A DNA stretch of 64,000 bases from Bacteroidota bacterium (GTDB lineage Bacteria; Bacteroidota; Bacteroidia; Cytophagales; Cyclobacteriaceae), in the NCBI GenBank assembly GCA_018266435.1, contig JAFEAL010000013.1, forward strand, positions 78,708-142,707. Direction: 5' to 3'. Under the pieces are notes generated by a model. The model made no database searches and was not told where the DNA came from. It saw only the letters and a program-made list of their open reading frames with translations. The translations under genes and the position numbers were made by a program. This document shows positions 10,260-20,587 of this stretch, in pieces (within the stretch, counting starts at the first letter, position 1; each line of letters starts with the position of its first letter).

Positions 10260-11018
10260 CTAAAACATTTTAAGTTCAGCATTTTCTGTGGACAGTTCTA
10301 AATAAGGGCTGAAGTGAACCCACTCGCCTAAATTAAAATAGCGGCTATCGCTTCCCACTTTTAAATCCAGCGGCAAATGCCGGTGGCCAAAAATATAATA
10401 ATCGTGATGAGTTTTTTCTTCCAGTCTTTTGCAATACGCTAAAAGAAATTCTTTTTCCTCACCATTAAATTTTTCTTCACGTTTGCTGCTGCTAATACGG
10501 CTTTTCCGGCTCCAGAATTTTGCAATAGCAATGCCCAAGTTAGGATGAATGCGGGCAAATAACCATTGGCAAATTTTACTATGAAAAAAATACTTCAACC
10601 ATTTGTAGCTCCAGTCGCCATCGCCCAACCCATCGCCATGTCCTACTAAAATTTTTTTATCATTTACTTCAAGTACAATGGGCTCTTTGAATATTTCTAT
10701 TCCAAGTTCCGTATTAAAATAATCAAAGAGCCACATGTCATGATTGCCCGTGAAAAAATAAACGGGGATACCCTGGTCGGTCAGCTCAGCCAGTTTTCCC
10801 TGAAAACGAATAAAGCCTTTGGGTATCGCTTCCTTGTATTCAAACCAAAAATCAAAAATATCGCCCAACAGAAAAATTGCCTGAGCTTGGGGAGCAATTT
10901 GATTGAGCCAGGCAACAATTTTTTTTTCGCGCGTCAAACTCGAGGTCTGATCAGGAACTCCCAAATGAAAATCAGAAGCAAAATAAATTTTTTTTCCAAC
11001 CGGAAGATTAATGCGCAT
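10260..11018 (-). CDS. lpxH: UDP-2,3-diacylglucosamine diphosphatase
   Basis: A calcineurin-like metallophosphoesterase of 252 residues with all metal ligand motifs: SDFHLG, LGDIFD, TGNHD, GHGDGLGD and FGHRH. It matches the Bacteroidota LpxH group, which cleaves UDP-2,3-diacylglucosamine to lipid X in lipid A synthesis at the inner membrane. The LpxH signature region around FDFWFEY is present. It is downstream of ftsH but separated from it by an intrinsic terminator, so expression may be partly independent. Confidence 0.88.
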   Translation of the reverse strand: MRINLPVGKKIYFASDFHLGVPDQTSSLTREKKIVAWLNQIAPQAQAIFLLGDIFDFWFEYKEAIPKGFIRFQGKLAELTDQGIPVYFFTGNHDMWLFDYFNTELGIEIFKEPIVLEVNDKKILVGHGDGLGDGDWSYKWLKYFFHSKICQWLFARIHPNLGIAIAKFWSRKSRISSSKREEKFNGEEKEFLLAYCKRLEEKTHHDYYIFGHRHLPLDLKVGSDSRYFNLGEWVHFSPYLELSTENAELKMF

Positions 11019-11035
11019 ATTGCTAAAATAAAAAA

Positions 11036-11064
11036 ACCTGACAAGGCCAGTGTACTTGTCAGGT
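11036..11064 (-). terminator. Intrinsic terminator downstream of ftsH
   Basis: On the minus strand ACCTGACAAG pairs with CTTGTCAGGT over a 9-nt loop and is followed by a T run (the A run at about 11031-11036 on the plus strand). It sits between the ftsH stop and the lpxH start. Confidence 0.85.
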
Positions 11065-11083
11065 GAAATTTAAAATCATAAAA

Positions 11084-13111
11084 TTATTTTTGAACAGGCT
11101 CTTCTTGAGGCTCTGTCTTTGTTCCATTTTCTTTTACCTCTTCCTTCTTCTCTGGTGAGTTGGCCGCGCCATTGGTAAATTTTTCGTATGTGGTCTGATG
11201 GGCAAAAGGACGTTTGCCAATCAATCTCTCAAGATCAGACTGGAACAGGATTTCTTTTTGCAGCAACTCTTTTGCTATTACTTCCAGTTCATTGCGATGA
11301 TCATTGAGTAATTTTTTAGTTCGCTCAAATGCACTGTCAATAATCTTTTTGGCTTCCTTATCGATTTTTTCAGCAGTGGCATCAGAATAGGGTTTGTTAA
11401 AGGTATAGTCAGATTGCTTTGAATCATAGAACGACAAGTTTCCGATTTCGCGGTTCATGCCATAAACCGTTACCATACTATATGCCATTTTGGTAATTCT
11501 TTCCAAATCGCTGAGTGCACCGGTAGAAATTTTTTCGAAAACAATTTCTTCTGCTGCCCGGCCGCCAAAGGCCATGCACATTTCATCAATCAACTGTTCC
11601 GTTTGGTATAAAAACTGTTCTTTGGGTAAATACTGAGCATAGCCGAGTGCAGCCACACCCCGGGGTACAATACTCACCTTCACCAACGGGTCGGCATGCT
11701 CAAGAAACCAACCGGCCACCGCATGGCCTGCTTCGTGGTAAGCCACAATCTTTTTTTCTTCAGGTGAGATAATTTTATTTTTCTTTTCGAGGCCGCCAAT
11801 TACCCGATCAATAGCATCCTGAAAATCGATCATCTCCACTTCTTTCTTATCCCTGCGGGCAGCAATCAACGCTGCTTCGTTGCAGACGTTGGCAATCTCT
11901 GCACCGGCAAAACCCGGAGTTTGAGCGGCCAGTTTTTTTACATCCACATCTTTGGACAGTTTGATGGGCTTTAAATGCACTTTAAAAATTTGTTCGCGGC
12001 CGGCAATATCCGGTTTATCAATACTGATCTGCCGGTCAAACCGGCCCGGTCTCAGCAAAGCTGAGTCTAGCACATCGGGGCGGTTGGTGGCTGCCAAAAT
12101 AATTACACCGCTATCGGTGGCAAAACCATCCATCTCCACCAACAATGAGTTGAGTGTGTTTTCACGTTCATCGTTGGCACCAGGAAGGGAGCCTCTGCCC
12201 CGCGAGCGGCCGATGGCGTCAATCTCATCAATAAAAACAATACAAGGGGCTTTTTCTTTTGCTTGCTTAAACAGGTCGCGCACGCGTGCAGCCCCCACGC
12301 CCACAAACATTTCGACAAAGTCAGAGCCCGAGAGTGAAAAGAACGGAACGCCTGCCTCACCTGCCACGGCTTTGGCGAGCAATGTTTTTCCTGTTCCCGG
12401 GGGGCCCACCAGCAAAGCTCCTTTAGGAATTTTACCTCCCAGTTTGGTAAACTTCTGTGGGGTTTTTAAAAAATCAACAATTTCTTTTACTTCTTCTTTG
12501 GCTTCTTCCAACCCGGCTACATCTTCAAAAGTAATTTTCACTTTGCTCTCGGCATCAAAAAGTGCAGCTTTTGACTTGCCAATATTGAAAATTTGTCCAC
12601 CCGGGCCGGCACCTCCGGTCATTCTTCGCATTAACATCCAAAAGCCCACAAGCAACAACACTAAAATTCCCCAACTGGTAATCCATTCATAAGCACCACC
12701 TTCTTCCACTTCCAGGTCAGGAGCGTCAGAATATTTTTTCTTCATCTCTTCATACTGGCGTATAAAACTATCAATGGTGGCTATTTTATAGTAGTAATGA
12801 GGGCCATCCGAACTCAGCATTCGGTTTCCTTTTTCCAGTTCAACTTTATACTTGGTATTTTTCAGAGCCTCGGGCTTGAGCGATATCTCCACAACACCAT
12901 CCTTTTTCAAAAGGGTAACCCGTTTCACATCATTGGCTGCAATCATGGATTCAAAAGAAGTCTTCTGAACTTCCACCATGCCTGATGTGCCCTTTATGTA
13001 CGTAATGAAGAGCACCAAAGCCGTTAAAGCCAAAATTACCCACAGTTGATAATTGGTTTTGGGTACTTTGGGGGGTAAAATCTTTTTCTCTTTTCTGTCT
13101 TTATCAGCCAT
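11084..13111 (-). CDS. ftsH: ATP-dependent zinc metalloprotease FtsH
   Basis: The 675-residue membrane protease has an N-terminal membrane segment (about 24-41), a periplasmic domain, a second membrane segment (about 143-160), an AAA+ module ([19 protein letters not shown], second region of homology [19 protein letters not shown]) and the M41 protease site HEAGH. The C-terminal tail is glutamate/lysine-rich and low complexity. FtsH degrades misassembled membrane proteins and regulators such as LpxC in other bacteria. It follows rsfS by 14 bp, so they form an operon. Confidence 0.97.
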   Translation of the reverse strand: MADKDRKEKKILPPKVPKTNYQLWVILALTALVLFITYIKGTSGMVEVQKTSFESMIAANDVKRVTLLKKDGVVEISLKPEALKNTKYKVELEKGNRMLSSDGPHYYYKIATIDSFIRQYEEMKKKYSDAPDLEVEEGGAYEWITSWGILVLLLVGFWMLMRRMTGGAGPGGQIFNIGKSKAALFDAESKVKITFEDVAGLEEAKEEVKEIVDFLKTPQKFTKLGGKIPKGALLVGPPGTGKTLLAKAVAGEAGVPFFSLSGSDFVEMFVGVGAARVRDLFKQAKEKAPCIVFIDEIDAIGRSRGRGSLPGANDERENTLNSLLVEMDGFATDSGVIILAATNRPDVLDSALLRPGRFDRQISIDKPDIAGREQIFKVHLKPIKLSKDVDVKKLAAQTPGFAGAEIANVCNEAALIAARRDKKEVEMIDFQDAIDRVIGGLEKKNKIISPEEKKIVAYHEAGHAVAGWFLEHADPLVKVSIVPRGVAALGYAQYLPKEQFLYQTEQLIDEMCMAFGGRAAEEIVFEKISTGALSDLERITKMAYSMVTVYGMNREIGNLSFYDSKQSDYTFNKPYSDATAEKIDKEAKKIIDSAFERTKKLLNDHRNELEVIAKELLQKEILFQSDLERLIGKRPFAHQTTYEKFTNGAANSPEKKEEVKENGTKTEPQEEPVQK

Positions 13112-13125
13112 AGCGAATTCGTATT

Positions 13126-13494
13126 TTAATCTTCGATTGTTTCAATTTTTGCATCGCCCCACAAACGCTCCAGAGCATAAAATTCTCTTTTGTCTTTGCG
13201 AAAGATGTGAGCCACCACAGTAATATAGTCGAGAAGCATCCATTCTTTATTGTTTTTCCCTTCGCTGTGCCAGGGGTTTTCTTGCCTCTCGTTATACACA
13301 AACTCATCTATGGAATCGGCAATGGCGCTTAATTGTTTATCTGAATTGCCCGAGCACATTACAAAGAAGTCGGTTACCGCGTTTTTTACTTCGCGCAAAT
13401 CAAGAACAACAATGTCGCTTGCTTTTTTTTCCTGCATTCCTTTTACAATCAGCTCGGCCAGCTTTTCAGAATCTTGCTTTTTTTTTCTTGGCAT
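13126..13494 (-). CDS. rsfS: Ribosome silencing factor RsfS
   Basis: The 122-residue product is a full RsfS/Iojap domain: [24 protein letters not shown] and the C-terminal [14 protein letters not shown] segment. RsfS binds ribosomal protein uL14 and blocks subunit joining in starvation. The stretch [12 protein letters not shown] is the family's conserved loop. It is the first gene of the rsfS-ftsH operon, with a good -7 element upstream. Confidence 0.94.
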   Translation of the reverse strand: MPRKKKQDSEKLAELIVKGMQEKKASDIVVLDLREVKNAVTDFFVMCSGNSDKQLSAIADSIDEFVYNERQENPWHSEGKNNKEWMLLDYITVVAHIFRKDKREFYALERLWGDAKIETIED

Positions 13495-13548
13495 TAACCT
13501 CTTTTGCTTTTTTTAATAAGTTGCATGAAAAGCCCGGAGGCTAAACCA

Positions 13549-13556
13549 CAAAATTA
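13549..13556 (-). promoter_or_regulatory. Candidate -7 element of rsfS-ftsH promoter
   Basis: Read on the minus strand the bases are TAATTTTG, an exact match to TAnnTTTG, 55 bp before the rsfS start. The -33 element is not clear. Confidence 0.5.
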
Positions 13557-13566
13557 ACCAAAACTC

Positions 13567-14325
13567 TTGTATAAAATCCCTGCCAATACACTTTTCGTAG
13601 GCCAACGATTGGTTTTCGTGCCCGAATGTCAGTCCACCAACACCTTGTTGGCTGAAATGACGACAAAATCGGCATTGCCTGAAGGCACGGTTGTCATTAC
13701 CAACCACCAAAAAGCCGGCCGCGGACAACGTGGCAATGTGTGGCTGGCAGATGCCGGGCTAAATCTTACTCTTTCAATATTACTGAATCCTAATTTTTTA
13801 CCCGTCAGGCATCAATTTCAATTAACTGCCGTTACTTCCCTGGCCGTTTGCGGATACTTGCGCAAAAAGGGTTTACGCGAAACTTTCATTAAATGGCCTA
13901 ACGACATTTTAGTGGATCGAAAAAAAATTTGTGGCATCCTGATCGAAAACTCGCTCCAGGGAGAAACTATCCACCAAAGCATCGTAGGTATTGGGCTTAA
14001 TCTCAATCAAAAAATATTTGTGCCTAGCTCTGCTACTTCGCTATTTTCGGAAACCGGAAAAACAGTTGACCTGAACAGCGAATTGCATTTGCTTTTACCT
14101 GAAATAGAATCGGCCTATTTGCAACTGAGAGCCGGGAATATAAAATGGATCCAATCAACCTACTTAAATCTGTTGTATGGAAAAGATCAATGGTTGCCCT
14201 TTGAATCTGAAGGGAAAAAATTTTCTGGAAAAATAAAAGACGTTGACGAAGCCGGCCGGCTAATCTTATCTACCGAAAATGGAGAGCGCAGTTTCTCGAT
14301 GAAAGAAATTACTTTCTTACGCTGA
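13567..14325 (+). CDS. birA: Biotin--[acetyl-CoA-carboxylase] ligase
   Basis: The 252-residue enzyme attaches biotin to the carboxylase carrier protein. Motifs: GRGQRGNVW (the biotinyl-AMP loop), FIKWPNDILVDRKKICGILIE and a C-terminal SH3-like part. There is no N-terminal DNA-binding domain, so it is a ligase only (monofunctional). The start is probably the TTG at 13567: an in-frame stop lies just upstream and the conserved fold begins within about 12 residues. It is divergent from rsfS with a 72-bp gap. accA in the same window belongs to the pathway that uses its product. Confidence 0.93.
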   Translation: MYKIPANTLFVGQRLVFVPECQSTNTLLAEMTTKSALPEGTVVITNHQKAGRGQRGNVWLADAGLNLTLSILLNPNFLPVRHQFQLTAVTSLAVCGYLRKKGLRETFIKWPNDILVDRKKICGILIENSLQGETIHQSIVGIGLNLNQKIFVPSSATSLFSETGKTVDLNSELHLLLPEIESAYLQLRAGNIKWIQSTYLNLLYGKDQWLPFESEGKKFSGKIKDVDEAGRLILSTENGERSFSMKEITFLR

Positions 14326-14328
14326 CTT

Positions 14329-15546
14329 TTATTTGGTCAATGAAACATTTGACTTGGCAAACAACATATAATGTTGCTTACGTGTGCTCCAATGGTAGCC
14401 CAGCGAAAAGGGTAACGGCTGCGCACCTCGTTTAAAGGCTGAATCAAGCGAAGGCTGGTAAAGCCCGCGGGCAAAATCTTCTACCGGGGGAACATAGTTA
14501 CCAAAGAAAGTACCTTTCCATTCGGGCTTGTTTTCAAAGAAACGGTATGGCACACCGGTATCATCCTGAAAAAGTGAACGGGTGTTATCCAGTACCAGAG
14601 AGCGAATTGTGCTAAACTGTTTGCCATCGTGCATCAGATACGAAGCTGACTTAACAAAGGTATTGAACGGGCCTCGTGCTTTTACAAACTTTACAAAACC
14701 GGGGCGTATCTTCAATCCATCGTTAGAAATGCTCACAGCAAAATAATACACCGTCTTGATTTTTCCAGACTCAGTATTTCTGAGTTTGAATTTCACACCC
14801 GGTGTTTTAACATGTTTAATGTTCTGCACTTTAATTTCTTTTTCGTCACCTGAGGTATCAATGTCGATAAACTTTTGTTCTAAAATTTCATATCCTGACC
14901 GTTCGATGAAAAAATAAAACAGCGGCAACACACCTTTGATCTGCCACAAGTCTTTTTGCATGTGGTTGGTGATAAAATAGCTTTTCCCGAAAATATCGCG
15001 CAACGACCGGCCCAGGCTATCTAAAAACTGATCGCGGTCTTTTTCTGAAATTTTTTCAAAAGACGGAACTTCGCGAATGGGCTCCAAAGCAGCCATTACA
15101 TATTCTTTTGTTCGGGGGTACAAAAAATTAGCGTGTAAAAAATCAGGCCCCGAGAAAGGGTAAAATAATTTCAGTGAGTCGTTTACTGATTGAGAAAACA
15201 CATCCTGCTCCCATTGCTGCATTTTTACCAACCGTGTTTCGTGCATTTTCTTCCAGTTTTCATCCATGGATGTTTTAAAGTCAATCCAGTATTTATCCTT
15301 CTCCAAGGCCGAAAGAGCGTTTGTACCCAGTTGTGGAAGACCAGCAATGAAACGCGCCACATTGTCAAGTGCCGTGTCTTTTGGTATAAGTAACTCAGCC
15401 GCTTTGCGGGCCGAATCTACTTTGGCAATGGAATCTACCCGATGAAGTGAGTCAGTCAGGTGCTTGGCTCGCGCATCTTTATTCCCGGTGCATGAACTGA
15501 CAAAGACCAACCCGAGCAAAACAAAAAACAAAAAAGCATTCTTCAT
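14329..15546 (-). CDS. Large lipoprotein of unknown function
   Basis: The ATG at 15546 gives 405 residues opening with a lipoprotein signal (MKNAFLFFVLLGLVFVSSC), with lipid attachment at Cys19. Starting at 15678 would add 44 non-conserved residues. After a charged linker rich in Lys, Asp and Ser there is a globular region without motifs I know. Repeated segments such as HANFLYPRTKEYVMAALEP and PFSLGYHWSTRKQ look like a conserved Bacteroidota outer-membrane lipoprotein. Convergent with birA, with only 3 bp between stops. Confidence 0.75.
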   Translation of the reverse strand: MKNAFLFFVLLGLVFVSSCTGNKDARAKHLTDSLHRVDSIAKVDSARKAAELLIPKDTALDNVARFIAGLPQLGTNALSALEKDKYWIDFKTSMDENWKKMHETRLVKMQQWEQDVFSQSVNDSLKLFYPFSGPDFLHANFLYPRTKEYVMAALEPIREVPSFEKISEKDRDQFLDSLGRSLRDIFGKSYFITNHMQKDLWQIKGVLPLFYFFIERSGYEILEQKFIDIDTSGDEKEIKVQNIKHVKTPGVKFKLRNTESGKIKTVYYFAVSISNDGLKIRPGFVKFVKARGPFNTFVKSASYLMHDGKQFSTIRSLVLDNTRSLFQDDTGVPYRFFENKPEWKGTFFGNYVPPVEDFARGLYQPSLDSAFKRGAQPLPFSLGYHWSTRKQHYMLFAKSNVSLTK

Positions 15547-15611
15547 AAGATAAAAAATTGTGGCGCAAAGATATTTTAAAATTTGATGTGAAAAAGGGTG
15601 ACTGATAACAA

Positions 15612-16904
15612 TCAGCGGTTGCTTTTTGCTACCCAGGTATAAACCAGAAACCCCGAAAGAATAGTGCCACCCGACCACAAGATCACTACCGGATTATTGG
15701 TCAATTCAAAATAGATCATCCACAATGTCACAATAATAAAGAAAACAGGGGTAAGGGGATACAGTGGCATACGGTATGAACCGGCCGGGTATTTTTTTCT
15801 GACGATAAATACTCCTAAAACTGTTAGCAATGTAAACACCGACAAACTCACCGCGATGTAATGAATGATCTCTTTAAATGAACTCACCATTACCAAAAAT
15901 ATTGACCAGGTGCCCTGCACAAGCAAAGCCATATAAGGCATATCATACCGGTTAGTGGCTGAGATATTTTTTATTTTGGGATAGTCCTCTCCCATCACCT
16001 CAAGCACCCGGGGCCCGGCAATGGTCATGGCACTAAGGGTAGAAAGTAAAGCCGTGCTGAACATGGCGGCAAACACCGAGCCAATGGTAGTGCCAAAAAG
16101 TTTGAATGCTACTACATTGCCAATATCATTTTTACCTTCCAACTCAGTAAAACTGGCCACGTGCAGAAAAGTGGCATTGAGCAACACATAAACGGTAACC
16201 ACCACCAATGTCCCCAAGATCAGCGAGCGGGGCAAATTTTTCTCTGGGTTTTCTAAATTACCTGCAATGTAGGCAGCTGCGTTCCATCCCGAATAGGCAT
16301 ATACAACATATACCAGCGATACTGCAAAACCCGCGCTGAAAATTAACTCTGCATCACCGGTCTTCGGTAAAAATGAAATTTCTGAAAACGAAACGTTCGA
16401 AACAAAAAAAGGCGTGATACAAAAAACACCAATAAGCGAAAGCTTCAATGTTGTAAGAATATTTTGAGCCAGACCACCGGCTTTTACACCAAACCAATGA
16501 ATGATGGTAACCAACACAATAGCAATCACTGCAATAACCTTTACCGGAATACCCACTAACTCATGAGCATATTCTCCGATGGCAATGGCTACTGCCGAAA
16601 TAGCACCGGCAAAACCCACCAGCAGACTGATCCAGCCTGCGGCAAAACCCAATGCCGGATGATAAATTTCGCTCAGGTAATAATACTCTCCTCCTGATCG
16701 TTTAAATCTTGCTGCTATTTCTGCATAAGTAAACGCCCCGCATAATGCCACCAGTCCGCCCAGTGCCCAAAGAAATAAAATAGCAAAACCGGATGGCAAC
16801 GGGCCTACTTGGTAACCAACCGAAGTAAAAACCCCGGTGCCAATCATGTTGGCTATCACTACAGTAACTCCTACAGAAAGAGTATATTTTGTTGAACTGG
16901 ACAT
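15612..16904 (-). CDS. APC-superfamily amino acid permease
   Basis: The 430-residue protein has about 12 hydrophobic segments and the APC signature in the first helix (ANMIGTGVFTSVGYQVG), followed by YAEIAARFKRSGGEYYYLSE in helices 2-3. It is an inner-membrane secondary transporter for an amino acid or amine. Similarity is closest in style to the LAT/YfnA group. Substrate cannot be assigned. It is in the same direction as, but well separated from, the lipoprotein downstream. Confidence 0.9.
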   Translation of the reverse strand: MSSSTKYTLSVGVTVVIANMIGTGVFTSVGYQVGPLPSGFAILFLWALGGLVALCGAFTYAEIAARFKRSGGEYYYLSEIYHPALGFAAGWISLLVGFAGAISAVAIAIGEYAHELVGIPVKVIAVIAIVLVTIIHWFGVKAGGLAQNILTTLKLSLIGVFCITPFFVSNVSFSEISFLPKTGDAELIFSAGFAVSLVYVVYAYSGWNAAAYIAGNLENPEKNLPRSLILGTLVVVTVYVLLNATFLHVASFTELEGKNDIGNVVAFKLFGTTIGSVFAAMFSTALLSTLSAMTIAGPRVLEVMGEDYPKIKNISATNRYDMPYMALLVQGTWSIFLVMVSSFKEIIHYIAVSLSVFTLLTVLGVFIVRKKYPAGSYRMPLYPLTPVFFIIVTLWMIYFELTNNPVVILWSGGTILSGFLVYTWVAKSNR

Positions 16905-16947
16905 GTTAAAAAATGCCGAAGTTGGGTATTTAAAAGGAAACTGAAAA

Positions 16948-17970
16948 TTATCTTGTAAAAGAAATTACCTGCTGCTGATACAGCGCATCGTTTTGTCCCC
17001 GAATCTGAAGGGTAATGTCTATTTTCTTTTTTTGCCAGTTTACTTTAATGAGACCAAATGTTTTTTCAATGACGAGCTTGCCCACGCGGTATTTGTTTTC
17101 TTCAATCCACTTCATTGACCAGGTATGTGTGATGCCCGATGACGTGAAATCATAAAGCGGATAAGGGAGCCCCACCACATTCATTTTTGAAAACTCTGCC
17201 ATGTGGCGGTCACCACTGATGATCAGCACATTTTTATTAACCTTAGCCAGTAGCTGCAGCAGCCTTGTTCTTGCCATGGGGAAATTGGCCCACTTTTCAA
17301 ACCGGTGTTGTTCGGCTATTACCTGTATGCTTGAGTTGATGATGTTTAGGGCGGCATCCGATTGAGTCAGTTCATTTTCCAGCCAACGCCATTGTTCTTC
17401 GCCTAAAATATCGCCTGTAGGATTGATCTCGTAGCGATACTCTTTTTTCTCCGTTTTTGGTGGTTTGTAATAGACTTTTATTAGGGTATCTCTGAAGTAG
17501 CGTGTGTCGAGGTTAATAATTTTGATTCGTTCTTTTCCTGACCCAATCTCCAGCGAATTATAAATGCCGTTGTGGTTCCATACCGGGTTGTTTTTGGGAA
17601 TACCTAAAAAATCAAGCGCCATTTTTTTTGCTGCATCGCGGTGCGGCCAGAATCTTCCACCATCGTTTGTGCCATAATCGTGGTCATCCCACGTACCGGT
17701 GATGGGGCATGTCTTCAGCAATTGTTGGTATCCCGGATTGGATTTTTGTTTGTTGTATCTCTCCTTCAGGTTCAGGGTATCACCATTGTCTGCATAGATG
17801 TTATCGCCACCCCAAATCCACAGTTCGGGTTTTTGCCGAACAACCGAAGGCCACATTTCTTGAGGTTTGTTTTCATTGTCACAGGATCCAAAAGCGATGA
17901 TGGTTGAGTGGATTTGTCCTGATAATGAAAAGAAAATCAGCCCCAAAAAAACAGTGAAAAATATTTTCAT
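16948..17970 (-). CDS. PhoD-like metallophosphatase
   Basis: A signal peptide (about residues 1-21) leads a PhoD-type domain: FGSCDNENKP near the start, WGGDNIYADNGDT, TWDDHDYG and SGDRHMAEF are the metal-ligand motifs of alkaline phosphatase D/phospholipase D-like enzymes. At 340 residues it lacks the N-terminal Ig-like domain of Bacillus PhoD, as in many Bacteroidota homologues. It is probably a periplasmic phosphodiesterase/phosphomonoesterase. Nothing nearby suggests phosphate regulation. Confidence 0.87.
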   Translation of the reverse strand: MKIFFTVFLGLIFFSLSGQIHSTIIAFGSCDNENKPQEMWPSVVRQKPELWIWGGDNIYADNGDTLNLKERYNKQKSNPGYQQLLKTCPITGTWDDHDYGTNDGGRFWPHRDAAKKMALDFLGIPKNNPVWNHNGIYNSLEIGSGKERIKIINLDTRYFRDTLIKVYYKPPKTEKKEYRYEINPTGDILGEEQWRWLENELTQSDAALNIINSSIQVIAEQHRFEKWANFPMARTRLLQLLAKVNKNVLIISGDRHMAEFSKMNVVGLPYPLYDFTSSGITHTWSMKWIEENKYRVGKLVIEKTFGLIKVNWQKKKIDITLQIRGQNDALYQQQVISFTR

Positions 17971-18109
17971 TTCTCAAAAGTATACATTCAAGGTGAACTA
18001 TAATTTACCAGCCATAAAAAATAATTCATGTAGGCATTTTAAGAAACACACATTGTAATCGGTATTTATTTTTTTATTTTTCATTACTTTTCGCCCAAAC
18101 GATTTGCTC

Positions 18110-19783
18110 ATGCTCCAACCCTTCCTTCGCAAGAAATCACTCAACAACCTATTGAGCGATCCCGGTTCAGCCGGTGCACACGGCACCGAAACACCCGGCC
18201 TCAAACGCGTGCTCAGTGTACGCGACCTCACCTCTATGGGCATTGCGGCAGTGATTGGAGCTGGGATTTTTTCTACCATCGGTCAGGCGGCTTATGCGGG
18301 CGGGCCCGGTGTAATCTTTCTTTTTTTAATCATTGCGGTTACGTGCGGGTTCACAGCGTTATGCTATGCTGAGTTTGCCTCGCGTGTGCCGGTAGCCGGA
18401 AGCGCGTACACGTACACGTACGTTACCATTGGCGAAATTGCCGCCTGGATTATTGGCTGGGCATTGATTTTAGAATACGCCATCAGCAACGTAGTAATTG
18501 CTATTTCGTGGAGCAGTTACTTTGTGAATTTGCTGGAAGGGTTTCATATCCACTTGCCACCCTGGCTGGCCACCGATCCTAAAACAGCCAAAACACTCTT
18601 TGAAGCCGCAGTAGCCAAAGGAAACCCAACGGATGGAATGGCCTGGGCCCTGGCACCTGAATTTGCCGGGCTGAAACTGATCCTGAACATCCCGGCTTTT
18701 GCCATTGTGGTATTTGTTACGATCATCGCTTATGTGGGCATCAAGGAAAGTAAGAAAAGTGCCAACCTCATGGTTGTAATTAAATTGTTAGTGCTGGCCT
18801 TTGTGGTAGTGCTGGGTATTTTTTATATCGATACCTCCAACTGGAAACCGTTTATGCCCAATGGGTTTACCGGAGTTATGCAGGGCGTATCGGCTATCTT
18901 TTTTGCCTACATCGGGTTTGATTCCATCTCTACTACGGCTGAAGAATGTGCCAACCCGCAACGCGATATGCCGCGCGGCATGATTTACTCACTGCTCATC
19001 TGCTCGGCCGTGTACATTGTGGTTACGCTTACGGTAGTGGGCATGGTGAATTACTCCGAGTTCAAAGGCGTAGCCGACCCATTGGCGTATGTGTTCACCA
19101 AAATCAACCTGAATAAAGTAGGGTATATTATTTCTGTAGGAGCTATCATTGCCGGCATCAGCGCCATGCTCGTTTACCAACTGGGCCAACCCCGGATATG
19201 GATGAGCATGAGCCGCGATGGTCTTTTACCAAAAAAATTCAGTGTCATCCATCCCCGGTTTCACACTCCTTCTTTTGCTACTATCATGACTGGCCTGGCC
19301 GTAGCTGTGCCCGCCTTATTTATTGACATTGGATTAGTCACTGACCTGACAAGCATTGGCACATTGTTCGCGTTTGTGCTGGTCTGTGCCGGTGTTTTAA
19401 AATTGCCCCCAAGAGAAAAAACAGCCGGTGACAAATCATTTCACCTCCCCTACATTAATGGCCGATGGATTGTACCTGCGTTGGTATTGATTTTTATTTA
19501 CGGGTACCGCGAGCGTATTGGCGATGCCTTTGCTAACCTTTCGCATGATTCGCACCAGGAAATACTCTTCTTGATTTTTTTATTAGCAGCTATGGGAGTA
19601 GCCGCCCTCAGTTACTTCAACCGATTATCGCTGATACCCGTGCTTGGGCTTTTGTCGTGTCTTTATTTGATGATTGAAATCCCTACCAAAAGCTGGATAT
19701 TATTTTTCTTTTGGATGCTGGTGGGCTTAATTATTTATTTTATCTACGGAAAAAAGAAAAGCAAACTGGCAATAACCCACTAA
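18110..19783 (+). CDS. CAT-type amino acid permease
   Basis: The product of 557 residues (ATG 18110; a TTG two codons earlier is also in frame) has 12 or more hydrophobic helices and the APC motif GIAAVIGAGIFSTIG. The layout, with YAEFASRVPVAGSAYTYTY, a long extracellular loop after helix 4 and IGFDSISTTAEECANPQRDMPRG, is that of the cationic amino acid transporter (CAT/YfnA) group. It is an inner-membrane importer. It is not closely related to the permease at 15.6-16.9 kb, so this is not a recent duplication. Confidence 0.9.
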   Translation: MLQPFLRKKSLNNLLSDPGSAGAHGTETPGLKRVLSVRDLTSMGIAAVIGAGIFSTIGQAAYAGGPGVIFLFLIIAVTCGFTALCYAEFASRVPVAGSAYTYTYVTIGEIAAWIIGWALILEYAISNVVIAISWSSYFVNLLEGFHIHLPPWLATDPKTAKTLFEAAVAKGNPTDGMAWALAPEFAGLKLILNIPAFAIVVFVTIIAYVGIKESKKSANLMVVIKLLVLAFVVVLGIFYIDTSNWKPFMPNGFTGVMQGVSAIFFAYIGFDSISTTAEECANPQRDMPRGMIYSLLICSAVYIVVTLTVVGMVNYSEFKGVADPLAYVFTKINLNKVGYIISVGAIIAGISAMLVYQLGQPRIWMSMSRDGLLPKKFSVIHPRFHTPSFATIMTGLAVAVPALFIDIGLVTDLTSIGTLFAFVLVCAGVLKLPPREKTAGDKSFHLPYINGRWIVPALVLIFIYGYRERIGDAFANLSHDSHQEILFLIFLLAAMGVAALSYFNRLSLIPVLGLLSCLYLMIEIPTKSWILFFFWMLVGLIIYFIYGKKKSKLAITH

Positions 19784-19785
19784 AT

Positions 19786-20487
19786 CTATTTTGCAAGTTT
19801 TATTTTCAGTTTCTCAAGTTTATAAGCTAAAGAAATTTGAAGCACTTGGTTGCGTGCATACGCTGTACTCAGTGAGTGAGTAATTGTAGTGCCTTGGTTA
19901 TTGGTTGGCAGCGTACCCAGTGTGTATTTATTAACATCTGAAATGCCATTGCTGTAGCGGATAGAAAGACTTCCTCCAAAAGGCAACTCCAGCCCGGCAC
20001 CAAAAGCAAACGACCAGTCGAACTGATGAATGTACGGTTTTAAGTCATTTTGTGTAGCCACACCCAAATAGCCCTGGTTCAATTGTACTAAATACCCATT
20101 AGCGCCTGCCAGCATCCCTACCTGCGGGCCTGCCTGCACATAAAGCCCACCTGTGAGGTAGTATTTAACTATAACGGGCAAAGCAATGTAGTTTAACTGC
20201 GTGTACAGGTCAGAATAATTGCTCGTGGTGAAATTTTGTCCTTGACTGGAAAAAAGAAGTTCGGGTTGCAAAGCAAAATTTTTGCGTCTTGCCTGGGCAT
20301 AAATGCCGAAGTGATAACCCGGCCGGGTGTTATACGTTACCCCTACCAGTTTTCCGCCCGGGCTTAAATCCAGACCTGAAATGTTTATGCCGGCTTTCAC
20401 ACCAAAATCAATTTGCTTTTGTGCGGCCAACTGGCTTGTCAAACTCAGCATACCTGCAGACATTAGAAAAATTACCTTCACATTCAT
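19786..20487 (-). CDS. PorT-like outer-membrane beta-barrel protein, copy 1
   Basis: From the ATG at 20487 the product (233 residues) has a signal peptide ending near SLTSQLAAQ and then an eight-strand barrel pattern: GVKAGINISGL, GYHFGIYAQ, LQPELLFSSQGQ, YIALPVIVKYYL, QAGPQVGML, GAGLELPFGG and SIRYSNGISD. The last strand ends in alternating hydrophobics (VLQISLAYKL). This is the outer-membrane barrel domain 2 family. It is the last of three paralogues in tandem; sequence divergence among them is large. Confidence 0.85.
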   Translation of the reverse strand: MNVKVIFLMSAGMLSLTSQLAAQKQIDFGVKAGINISGLDLSPGGKLVGVTYNTRPGYHFGIYAQARRKNFALQPELLFSSQGQNFTTSNYSDLYTQLNYIALPVIVKYYLTGGLYVQAGPQVGMLAGANGYLVQLNQGYLGVATQNDLKPYIHQFDWSFAFGAGLELPFGGSLSIRYSNGISDVNKYTLGTLPTNNQGTTITHSLSTAYARNQVLQISLAYKLEKLKIKLAK

Positions 20488-20546
20488 ACCAGATTTTTTA
20501 TTAGGTCGCAAAAATACAAAGACAAATGACGCGCAAAAAAGAAAAA

Positions 20547-20562
20547 TCCCGCAGATGCGGGA
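20547..20562 (-). terminator. Intrinsic terminator downstream of barrel copy 2
   Basis: TCCCGC pairs with GCGGGA around a 4-nt loop. On the minus strand it is followed by a T-rich tract. It separates barrel copies 2 and 1. Confidence 0.7.
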
Positions 20563-20587
20563 CTTTCTTAAAACGTATCTATCAAAA

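Noticed and set aside
11952..12692. 246-codon open frame on the plus strand
   Set aside because: It is antisense to ftsH. The ftsH frame has all catalytic motifs, while the antisense translation is Ser/Pro-rich low-complexity and has no fold.
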